Shown: piece by piece, positions 13,059 through 22,865 of the stretch
Layout of the letters: the number at the start of each line of letters is the position of its first letter
Numbering within the stretch: the first letter of the stretch is position 1
From: Juglans regia
Lineage: Eukaryota > Streptophyta > Magnoliopsida > Fagales > Juglandaceae
Reading direction: 5' to 3'
Length of the DNA stretch: 64,000 nucleotides
Assembly: GCF_001411555.2 (NCBI RefSeq)
Contig: NC_049903.1
Coordinates: 19,945,234 to 20,009,233 of the forward strand
Translations under genes and position numbers: made by a program
Notes under the pieces: model-generated
What the model saw: the letters and a program-made list of their open reading frames with translations, nothing else
Databases searched by the model: none
What the model was told of the DNA's origin: nothing

Positions 13059-16000
13059 TTACCTCGTTCGAATCCTCTTCCTTCCCTTCATGGGAACAAC
13101 AGGTTGTTGATTTGCACTTTCTCGTCCACCTTTTCTTGGCCGACCAAAGCGTTTATTTGTCACAGCCAAGGATTCTACTTCAGTAGAATCATCATTACTT
13201 GGTTTTTTACCTTCATTTGAGGTCCTTGTAACAGCATTCCCTGCATCAGCTACTTTTCCTGATGCCTTGCAATTACCAGGGCGAACACTTCGTGGTTTGA
13301 CAGGACGGGTAGGCGTCAGGGTTTTCACTGAGAGATTGGCAGGGGTAGCTGCGAGGCGAGAATACTTGAAATGCTGCTGCAATTTTTGGGTGATGATGTC
13401 TCTGAGGAGTAGAGCTGATTTATATTCCCTAGTGTTCTTGGAGTAAAACACCAAGGAATTGTTACTGAGCAGCAGTAGGTCTCGGAAGAGTTCTGAAGCA
13501 GATGTGATGGAGTGGCTAGCAATTCTTGATTTTATTGTGTTGAAATCTGTGTGCTGCCGGATCATTTTCTTGTATCTTCCCCTCTTCTGTAATGGAATAG
13601 AGTAAATAACAAAATGAGCTGCCTCCATGTATGTGTGTATTTCTCGGAAATAGAAATCATAAGAGAGAATGTAATGAATCAAAATGGTGAGGCAGGGATC
13701 GAACCCTGAACCCCGTACCTCTCCGTATATCATCTAAAAGTAAACAGTTACCATTAGCTAAGCTTAAGAATGGTTTGATTAAAGTAGCTGCTAAGAAACT
13801 CGGAGCAAATCATTGGTGCACGTCAGAAGAATTAGTCATGAGACTTTGGCTTAGGGTAAGTCCACTCCTAGACGTATGTGATTTGGTACGTTAGGGATGA
13901 TGTGTTTAAATCAAGTTGGAAAAGTTACTAGGCGGTGAGACTCATGTTTGCTATGCATGTCCACCAGCCTCTGATCACTAAGCCCCTGAGTTTGAGGACT
14001 AGTTAGTCTACGCCCCTCCTGGCGGGAGCCCCAACTGATAGGGTGTTTTATAATATGGTAATAATAACAACCGGGATGGACAATACTCTCTGGTTGCTCA
14101 CTCTCAACCTTTTGCCCAAAAAGAAAAAAAAACAGCAATCATAGTCAAGCACACATTACATCGACAGAAAGATAGTGACAAATCTTGGAATATTTGTCCA
14201 TACCTGGCTATCAAGTCGTCGAAGGAATACAGAGGAACTTTTATTCTTTAAAAGAGAATTATAAATCCCCACCAGATCATCATTTCCGTCCTTGCTCAAA
14301 CTTTTGTTAAAATCCCCAGCACCAGAAGATTCAGCGACCTCACCACGGTTGCAAGTTGCTTTTTCTTTACACCATAAGGAGGTTAAAACATCCGCTGAAC
14401 CCAAAAAGTCACTTTCTCCAACACTACCTTCTTTGACATCTCTACTGCAATCCTTTCTCTTTCTTTTCCCCCTCCTCTTTCTTAAACTCCCTCCTCGTCC
14501 CCCATATAATGTCTCTGTCAGCTTCTCAGTGCTTGATATTTTCTCCCGCTCAGAAGGCTGTGAAGTTTCTGGCTTAGTCTCAATTTCTTCAGCTGACACT
14601 ACAACAGGAATCCGACATTCAGCTGACCAATTTATATGGATTTCCTCTGTGAAACTACCTGCAGATAGTCCATCCTTGGACATCTCTTTACCAGAAGATT
14701 CAACTCTCTCTTGGAAAGGAACAAGTGATTCTGTCTGGCTGGAGCGATAGCCAGCATGACAGTCATCTCCTTTCTCTGCCTTGAGAGACTCGAGCTTTGA
14801 TTCCAGGGACCTAAAACATGCAGATTATACAAATCATAACACAAATGCAGACTGCAAACTATAGCTCGCTGCATACTGAAAAACCCCAGACAAAATCGAG
14901 ATAAGAGTTTTGAAGTACCCGTTTGGCTTTGCGTTTCGGAGCTCAAAAAGTATTTTTAACGGTCTAAAAACTCTTCTAAAGAAAAATGTTTTTTTTTTTA
15001 TAGGCTCTTTCAAAGAAAAATGTTATGTTTAATAAAATTATAAAGAAGTGCTTTAAGCACTAAAAGAGATGAAAACCCACTTTTTTAAAAATCACCAAGT
15101 TAAACTTTTGTTGAAAAACACCTGCGGAGGAGAATGCTGATAACCAGCATAACAACTTTTAGCTGGTAGAACTTTTTAATAAAGCTCTACAACTGAAAGT
15201 TCTATTACCTACAACAAACCAATACATGCACTAAAGAAGAAACTGGCAATATGATTTTTTTCCCTCTCATATTTTTAGCTCAAGGTCAAATAGAAAATCT
15301 CAAAAGTCAATTATATAATTTTTTTCATGCTTCTCTGACTCCTAATTTCTAATCAATCCATGCTTTAGAAGTTATGATTCATCCTTCTTCAACTTTCAAT
15401 TCAAAACCAGCTGGTTAGCACTACACTACTGCAGCATGTCCCTTTGAATCTAGTTGAGAATCCATGCTCTAGAAGTCTATAAATCTTAATTGTTCCCATC
15501 TTAAGTGCTTAAGATCTTCCAACAGAATTTTTGAGATTGAAATGACTAAATCAGCAGTTACAAAAAGGGAAAGAGCAGGGGGTCATGCCACCTGTTATTA
15601 TATGTTTTTTTCTGTAGGAGGATAGATGGAACAGTTATGTATTAATATGAAAACTAACCCAATTGAGTCTTCAGATAGCTCTAGAGCTCGCCTCAACTCA
15701 GCCATGCGCTTCTTCCGTAGCTCATCAAACCAGGCCCTAAGGAGGAAATAAAAAATGAACTTAAAAAAAAGAACTGTCCTACTTAAAAACATAGATAAAC
15801 ATACCTATGCAAAAACAAAGCTTGAATAGTAAAAAAGGGCAGAGAAATGATAAATTCAGAAACCGAGCATGTTAAAATTCATTTTTCTCAAGGACACATG
15901 AGACAAAAGAGTCAATTTTAGTTACATCAAAGTAAACTTACGTGCATCCATAATAACGCTGTTGCAAGTCCTCAAATTTGGACTTACATACCTGCAAACA

Positions 16001-19000
16001 AGATACTATTTTTACTATATTGGATGTATAAACGAATTAAATTGAAAATCTAGTCAGATAATTTCTTCACATTTTGCAGACTGATGAACCTTTTTAATCC
16101 AAAGACTCCTAGCAATGAAGGTAAGAGTAACTACAATTGGATATTCTAACAAACAGATGATATTTTAGAAAATCAATACCAGGAAAGTCTACAACTGCAT
16201 TACTTAATTATGACAAATACATACATACAAATACATGACTTAATTATGCTAAGCTGGTTCATTTTAAATGAAATACATTTAAGATGGGAATGAAAGTCTA
16301 ATTATGGCCTCTAGAGAGTTGAACTTAATACCCCACATGGCAAGAATTACAGGATAATATTCAACTGTGCTAACTTTTGAATACCCTCAATTACATCGAT
16401 TAATAATCTATAATCTATATAATGTTTGAAGGAGGAGCTTTGCTGCTGTTGAACCACTTTATCCAAACCTCTATTAAATCACCATAAATTTGGTCATTTA
16501 AGTTTAAAAGAATTTAAAAGGTTAAATCAATAAATATTACATAATTTTGAATTTTAAAAGTGTGGAATACCATTTGATAGAGTTCATATGGTAGCAAATG
16601 TATTTATGTGCAAGTTCTCAGACTCTTTTTTGCCTCTCTCTCTCTCTCTCACACACACACAAAAAAATCTGTTGTCATGTAAATCAAGTTCCCAAATTCA
16701 TTGGTAAATTGAAACTTATTATTTATCTATGGGGAATTTTGTAAATAATATCAGAATTATTTTCAAGGCTAACTTATGAATTACCCTAAATAATATTAAA
16801 GTAATTATGTGCAAATTCCTTCTTCTCCTCTCTTGCTTGATTCTTTACTTCTCTCCCCTTCAGCTCTGTAGTGTGAGTGCTATTAATGGTCCATCATTTT
16901 TGTCAAACCGGACTGATTACCCCTATAGACCGGACCGGACAGTTAGCTATCGGTTCGATTCAGTCCATGAACAGTTTTTTTTCTCTTTTTGACAGAAAAA
17001 TTAATATAAAAAATTAATTAAATTAATAAAATTAAAATTAAGTGAGCTCTTTTAATGTGGATTATTATTTTTTTGATAGGTAATCTTTAATGTGGACTAT
17101 GTAACTAACTCATTAAAAAAAATAATTAATTATAATTATATTTATCAATTTATGATGTTAATAATTACTAACTTACTTATTATTCATAATGGCCTGTTAA
17201 TGAATATTAGTTAATTTCATTGTCAATATAATTTCTATGCTAATATGCAAATTAGGAATCTTAACAAAAATTATCTAATTACTTTAATTATGTGTAGATA
17301 GTAGAGTAGGTGTTTTGGGATGAGATCTTTCACAGGGTGGATAAAAATTACATAATTAACTCATACAACTACTATATAAAATAATATATTATACATAGAA
17401 AAAAATATAATTAAAAATATATATATACACATTTGGTTAGTCTTAGTCTGGTCCAAAAAAACCACATCCCGAGAACGGACCGATTATCGAATTTTTCTAC
17501 ATGTTGAGACCGATAAAACTATTGATCTGATCCGATAGTCTTACAGTCCTAGCTTACCAAAGGACAAGAAGTTAAACAACATTTTCTTATTGCATTATCA
17601 CAAAATCCAACTTATGGGTTTGCTTTTTAGTAATGATTTGTACCATTTGGAAGTATATAAAAAGTAAAGTGTAAAAAAATTATTCTTTTAATGATCTCAC
17701 TTTTTTACATAGGACTCCGCTTACACATAGGCCCTTGTGCATTACTTTTTTTTATCCCTCTTGTTAGTTCTCCAGATTTTTTTCCCATTAATGCCCTTTC
17801 TGCACAAACTAGAGCATATTTAGACACTTGGAATTAGGTATATAAGATTTTATGAATAGTAATGAAATAATTTTAAAAAAATATTTTAATTAGATTTTCA
17901 AAAAGGGAGAGAAAAAATAGAATAAAAAATTATAAAGTTAAAATATTTCTTTAATATTATTTTTGTTTTGAAGTTTATAAAAATTATATTATTTTTTGTT
18001 TGGAAGTTTGTGAAATTTATATTGAATTTTGTGTTTGAATAATAATTTTAAAAAGTAAATTTATGTTTAATAATGATTGACAATGAAATTATGAAAAATT
18101 TAAAAAATTTGCAGAATAATGTGATGCAAAAACATGACCTTAATATTTGCCCCCTTAGTAGAAGAGGGTGATTTCGACCTTCAACGCCTAAACAACACGG
18201 AATACGTTCCATCACAAAAACAACATGGGCCATGGGTGGAGCATTGGGCCAGCTGTCGGGTTTGAGGGACTCACCAGTAATAAAACCAAATATTGGGAAT
18301 AGAAAAGATTATAAATAGTTTAGATTAAGAGATGAGTTAAAGTAAATTAAGATAGTTTGTAAATAATAAAATAAAAATTAAATTATTTATTATATTTGGT
18401 ATAAAAATTTAAAAAATTTATAATAATAAAATGAGATAAAATAAGTTAAGATGAATTGAAATGGAATCTAAATATGGATAGTAAGGAATTATAAGATATT
18501 TTATAAATTATAATAGTATAAAAATAATGATAGAATATTAAATATTAATAAATAATAAGTAAAAATTAATAATAAGATAATAAGATATTCTAAATATTCT
18601 CAATTTTTAAATTAAGTTACCTTTTAGTGACATGAGGTAAGATAATTTTAAATAAAAATTAAGATTTAAATAAAATATTATTTTTTAATATTATTATTAT
18701 TTTAAAATTTTTAAAAAATAAATTATTTATTATATTTTATAAAAAATTGTAATGAAACAAACTTTAATAAAAATCGAGCCTAAAAAGAAAATCAAGATAA
18801 GACAATATATCAGGCCTTTTAAGACATTTTAAATTTTTTGTAATTACCTCGGGGGTGAAGAAAGGATAGGAACAAACGAGTCGGGTTCGGAGCTCCGCGG
18901 AGACGACGTCCCAGTCTCGGGTCCCGTGCCGGAGAACTGCACCACCGAGAAGGAGCTCCTCCCATGTACCCCACCTCCCTACCACATCCGTCCCCATCAT

Positions 19001-19003
19001 CAT
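13059..19003 (-). CDS. SANT/MYB-like and bromodomain protein (probable nuclear chromatin protein)
   Basis: Five exons (18848-19003, 15942-15991, 15659-15736, 14204-14810, 13059-13586) join at GT/AG sites into an uninterrupted frame of 472 aa. I chose ATG 19001-19003 because a stop lies upstream in frame and the SANT-like segment starts right after. Residues 10-41 (RWGTWEELLLGGAVLRHG onward) match the MYB/SANT-like start of plant DNA-binding bromodomain proteins of the Arabidopsis AT2G44430/AT2G42150 type. Residues about 55-110 form a charged coiled coil, a basic SLRKRRGKRKRKD stretch suggests nuclear import, and residues about 270-372 are the bromodomain. GRPRKGG near residue 445 resembles an AT-hook. 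The protein is shorter than the 600-plus residues I recall for the Arabidopsis members. The site of the acetyl-lysine Asn appears to hold Phe. Acetylated-histone binding is therefore uncertain. Intron 1 is 2.85 kb and full of repeats. Confidence 0.85.
13685..13770 (-). repeat. tRNA-derived SINE-like head in intron 4 of the bromodomain gene
   Basis: On the minus strand GGGTTCGATCCC matches the RNA polymerase III B box exactly, and TTAGCTAATGGTAAC about 55 bases upstream resembles an A box. No cloverleaf with a complete acceptor stem is evident, so a SINE fragment is likelier than a tRNA gene. The 3' tail and duplication were not identified. Confidence 0.4.
16633..16662. repeat. Compound microsatellite (CT)n(CA)n
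   Basis: A CT run passes directly into a CA run, then an A tract. It lies in intron 1 of the bromodomain gene. Confidence 0.9.
16880..17560. repeat. CGGTTCGGT-type dispersed repeat in intron 1 of the bromodomain gene
   Basis: The left part has AAACCGGACTGATTACCCC and GACCGGACCGG; the right part near 17450-17550 has GGTCCAAAAAAACC, GAACGGACCGATTATCG and GATCTGATCCGATAG. Between them is AT-rich filler. It resembles the blocks at 12180 and 40389. Limits are approximate. Confidence 0.4.
18315..18476. mobile_element. Degenerate MITE in intron 1 of the bromodomain gene
   Basis: The left end has TTTAGATTAAGAGATGAGTT and the right end GAATTGAAATGGAATCTAAA, an imperfect inverted pair. The interior TTATTTATTATATTTGG and the GATGAG-type flanks match other members here. 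More fragments of the same AT-rich core occur at 18480-18760. Confidence 0.5.
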
Positions 19004-19560
19004 CACCACCACCCTCCACGTCTACGGCCACTAATCAAATTCAATCCCCCCCCCGCCGACCACCGGCCCTTTTCTTCCCCTCCTTTCTCTCCGCACCGGC
19101 TCACTTTAGCGAACGCCGCCCTTGATCACAAGCCCATAATACAAAAAAAAAAAAAAAAACCCTACAATACTTTTCCTTTTGGGTATCGGAAAAAGAAGTC
19201 GGATTTGGGGATGGGAGGGAAAGACGGTTTGTGGAAGGAGGGAGACGATGGTTTCGGTGTTTTAATTTATTTATATTGATTGATATTTAAAAATAAAAAC
19301 TCATTTCTAATCTCTTTTGGGTTTCTTCTTACAAAAATAGAAGAAAGCGTGGAGACAAAGGGGTTTGACGGATTCTATTCTGCTCAAAAAGGAGGGTTTG
19401 AAACTTTGAAGATGGAAGGACAGAGAAAAACAGAGGTGGTTTGTTGTGTTGTTCTCTTCTCTTCTGTTTTTGCTATTTCTCTCTCTCTCTCTCTCTCACT
19501 AAGCTTCATGCGTTTGCTTTATTCCCACAATATCTTTTGCGAACTGACAAAAATGTCGCC
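19004..19560 (-). promoter_or_regulatory. Presumed 5' leader and promoter region of the bromodomain gene
   Basis: The region lies directly upstream of the chosen start codon on the minus strand. It is GC-richer near the ATG and has a (TC)n microsatellite at 19479-19498, common in plant promoters and leaders. No transcription start or TATA box could be fixed by eye. Confidence 0.35.
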
Positions 19561-19639
19561 ACATTGATCTCTTTCTACTTTATAAATAAGTAAATAATTA
19601 ATAATTTTATAATCTAGCATATTATATAAGTCTATAAAT

Positions 19640-20290
19640 ATAACGGTTTGGTTCGATCTGATTTTTGATATTTTTTAGAACCAATCTCGTATATTTTGAT
19701 TTTGAAAATTTAAGATATGATACAGAATTGATTGGCCATTGTATACAATTTCGGTTCGGTTTAATCTCTTTTTTTAATTTTTTTATTTTACAGATAAATA
19801 AAATTTATTCTAATAAAATTTTAGCAAGTGATTGATCCATATTATTTATTTTATGTTATGTTAATTTAATGTAATTTTATGGTATAAAATTAAAATCTAT
19901 ATGTTATATCAAAATTCAAATGTTATATTAAAAATTATAAGATTAATTTATCTTACATCTTAATCAAATATTATATTATAATTTATAAGACTAATTTTAT
20001 GTTATATTAAATGTTATATTAATTTTAAAATTAATAGGCATGAATAATAAAATTAAAATTTCATGTTATGTTAATTAATAATTATCATATAATATAAAAA
20101 ACATATAAAAATATTTTATATATAATATAAAAATTAAAAAATATATCTACTAGTTTGTTTTAGTTTAAACCGGTGTTCTAAATATCAAAATTGGAATCAG
20201 ATCGGATTGGTTCGGCTTCGAATCTGACCAAACACATCAACTCAGTCTGGTTCAGTCAATTTTATCGATTCACAAGTTTTTTTACAGTTT
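19640..20290. repeat. CGGTTCGGTT-type dispersed repeat with AT-rich core
   Basis: ACGGTTTGGTTCGATCTG near 19643 and TCGGTTCGGTTTAATCTC near 19752 are followed by some 400 bp of ATGTTATATTAA-like filler and then by GGATTGGTTCGGCTTCG and CTCAGTCTGGTTCAGTC near 20205-20255. It seems related to the blocks at 12180 and 40389. Confidence 0.4.
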
Positions 20291-20428
20291 TAATCAAATT
20301 ACGTCAATTTATTAATTTATTTTTGTTAAATAAATTCTTTACTGTTAAACTATTTCTTTAAGTGGTTTTTATAAAAGAACAAATATTATAAAATTAAATA
20401 ATATTCTTTTCTTTTTAAACCTTCTTGG

Positions 20429-20429
<1 letters not shown>

Positions 20430-20460
<31 letters not shown>
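20430..20460. repeat. (AT)n microsatellite
   Basis: A run of AT dinucleotides with one interruption ends at 20460, inside AT-rich intergenic DNA. Confidence 0.9.
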
Positions 20461-20651
20461 TGTGAAATATAAACGTTGTTGGTTTTTAGAATATTTCGTT
20501 TGCCTTGTAGATAATACTTCAACGCAACCTTGGATGATACACTGTTAGAATTTGAATCACTTTAACAATTTATTTATTTTTCGAACGAGTTAAATCTTAT
20601 TAAATTATTTAATTAAAGTGATTTCGAGTGGTTGTTCAATAATATTATTTA

Positions 20652-20850
20652 AGGAGAGGTTTGAATGATGAGTTGAATTGAGATGAGATGAAAGTTAAAT
20701 AAAATATTATTAGAATATTATTTTTTAATATTATTGTTATTTTAGGATTTAAAAAAGTGAAAATGTTTATTATATTTTGAATAAGAATTTAAAAAAATTA
20801 TAATAATTAGATAAAATGAATTGAAAAATTTATTGTATTCAAACAATTCC
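20652..20850. mobile_element. MITE of the GATGAG family with TTA duplication
   Basis: The ends AGGAGAGGTTTGAAT and ATTCAAACAATTCC form an imperfect inverted repeat. TTA at 20649-20651 and at 20851-20853 fits the target-site duplication of PIF/Harbinger (Tourist-like) elements. The interior has GAATTGAGATGAGATGAAAG and the AT-rich core shared with other members. Confidence 0.7.
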
Positions 20851-21320
20851 TTACAGTAACTATTATGTACGTGAATGGATATATTTCGTATCAATTTAAA
20901 AACATAAGGTAGTAAGTATTATAAAAGTAATGTTACTTATTATTTTAATTTTTATTATCACATAATATAGTATTAAATAATAAATTTAAAAATTTACTTA
21001 AAAATTTATTATTTAATATTATATTATAAGAAGATGATAAATAAATTTTTTTCTGTTATAATACTCCTTATCACACTCTTTCATTATATCAAAACACTGT
21101 CCTTTCGGCGACTTATATGGGCTGCTTTCAGACGAATTGACTTTTAGATTGATTATAAAATTACTCATTTTTTTTTATTCTTCTCTCGAAATTTCCTTAT
21201 ATTTACATGCCATGACTTCTCTTACAAACTAGTACGAGGGGCATGTTCACGTCCCCGATTTCTCTATTAAAATTATTTGAAATTAAAGAAAAATAAATAA
21301 GGAGTGACGTTTTCAAAACA

Positions 21321-21335
21321 ATACGAAACAGTACT
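21321..21335. repeat. Left target-site duplication of the LINE
   Basis: ATACGAAACAGTACT is repeated as ATATGAAACAGTACT at 26939-26953, directly after the A-rich tail. Fourteen of fifteen bases match. Confidence 0.9.
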
Positions 21336-21572
21336 AGTGGCCCATAACCATCGAAAACAAATCAGAATATTCTTCTATCTTTTCTCTCAAGGAAAAAATG
21401 GTGAAGTTGGGGTGGGATAGTGGCACGAGCTTTCGGTTATAACAAAATTAGATTTTGGTGGTGGCCTAGGGAGTGGGAGATTTTTTTTCTGGTGGAATGT
21501 TAGCTTAGTGGGAGCGGTTTTTAGAAGGCCACGGGGGTGCGTGGTAGTTGTTTCTTTTGCTGGAAACGAGCG

Positions 21573-22319
21573 ATGATGGATTCTCTTGAAGAGAAATGGA
21601 AGGGACTCAAACTCTTGGAAGAGGAGAGAGTGGGTACTGAGCTCGAGGAAGACTCTTCGACCGAATTAATCTATAAAGAACAGAGAACTGTGTTGGAAAA
21701 AATCTATGCATCGAGACTAATCAGTAATGAGGTGTCAATGACAAAAGTCTGGAGGATCATCAAGGCTATGAAGTTTACAGAGGTAAGCCCGAATGTTTTT
21801 GCTATTGTTTTTGAGAATGTTGCTGACAAAGTGAGAGTATGGGAAGGGAGGCCCTGGTTGTTTGAAAATCAAGTCTTAGTGCTGAAGGAATTTGAGGGAT
21901 ACAAACCTTTACATAGAGTGAACTTTGATACCGAATGTTTTTGGGTAAGAATCCATAACTTGCCTATCTCCCATAACTTGCCTATCTCTTGTATGACCAA
22001 AGTTAGGGATGAACAAATTAGGGGTACGGTGGGCAAGGTAGAGAGGGTAGATGTTCAAGAAGATGGAAGTGGCTGGGGAAACTTTTTGTGGGCTCAAGTT
22101 CTCTTGGATCTGACTAAACCTATTGCAAGGGGGAGAACTCTAACAGTGAGAGGGATTAGTTTCTGGGTTCCCTTAAGTTATGAGAAGTTTCCAAAAATAT
22201 GTTTTTCATGTGGATGCATGGTCCATGGAGTGAATGGGTGTTGTGGAGATCAAGGGAACAATGAGGGGAAGGAAAAGCAATACGGTTCTTGGCTGAGGGC
22301 AAAGCAGATTCCTAGATAA
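21573..22319 (+). CDS. LINE ORF1 protein (DUF4283 with CCHC-type zinc-knuckle remnant)
   Basis: The frame is open for 248 codons from ATG 21573. The start MMDSLEEKWKGLKLLEEE is the usual opening of plant LINE ORF1 proteins. The middle (VWRIIKAMKFTEVSP, WEGRPWLFENQVLVL) is DUF4283-like, and CFSCGCMVHGVNGC near the end is the CCHC-type knuckle. A conserved YGSWLRA motif follows. The intact protein would bind RNA of the element. NLPIS is duplicated near 21958-21987 by a short tandem duplication. The stop at 22317-22319 is followed by a lysine/glutamate-rich remnant up to ORF2, so the original protein was probably longer. I list it as an open frame, not as a working protein. Confidence 0.75.
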   Translation: MMDSLEEKWKGLKLLEEERVGTELEEDSSTELIYKEQRTVLEKIYASRLISNEVSMTKVWRIIKAMKFTEVSPNVFAIVFENVADKVRVWEGRPWLFENQVLVLKEFEGYKPLHRVNFDTECFWVRIHNLPISHNLPISCMTKVRDEQIRGTVGKVERVDVQEDGSGWGNFLWAQVLLDLTKPIARGRTLTVRGISFWVPLSYEKFPKICFSCGCMVHGVNGCCGDQGNNEGKEKQYGSWLRAKQIPR

Positions 22320-22524
22320 AAAAGTTATAATGGTGTTAATTGGTGGAAGGAGAAGGGTAGTAAATGGAGAAGTGAGAGTGAGAATCTGGAAAATTATGAG
22401 AGTAATGAGAGGAGGTGAGGATGGTCGAAGAAGGGATGGATAGGAGTATGGATGGAGGGGTGAAGAAAAGGGGAGAAGAGAGGAGGGAGATTAGACCTAT
22501 TGAAGTAGTAAGGGATCTCGGGGA

Positions 22525-22596
22525 CATGGTGGATAAGGCCTTAGAAGAGGTTTCTGAAAACATGGTGGATTAGGCTTTAGAAGAGGCCTCTGAAAA
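22525..22596. repeat. 36-bp tandem repeat, two copies, inside the LINE
   Basis: CATGGTGGATAAGGCCTTAG begins at 22525 and a copy with a few changes begins at 22561. It lies between ORF1 and ORF2 and probably arose by local duplication in the former ORF1 tail. Confidence 0.85.
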
Positions 22597-22865
22597 TAAG
22601 GTGGAAGTTCCAGCAAAAGGTAGAGGGAGACTTGGGGTAGAGGAAAGTCCAAAAAAGAAGGGAGAAAGGAAGATGAGAGCTAGAGCTAAAGAGAAGCAAG
22701 TAGTTTCAAACTATGTTAGTGCTAAAATAGGGAAAAGAGGCTGTGAAGAACATGGGGAATGTGAGATAGGTATTGTAAAGAAGAGGGGGAAGGGGGCAGT
22801 GAGGATCTGGGGGGTTTTGGTTCTGATATAGTGGCGGTGGCTGAGTCGCAGCCCCGCCAAATATT

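Noticed and set aside
14292..14750. Plus-strand 152-codon open frame
   Set aside because: It is antisense to exon 4 of the bromodomain gene, which has family resemblance and proper splice sites.
22336..22563. Serine-rich minus-strand open frame
   Set aside because: It is the complement of the Lys/Glu-rich tail of LINE ORF1.
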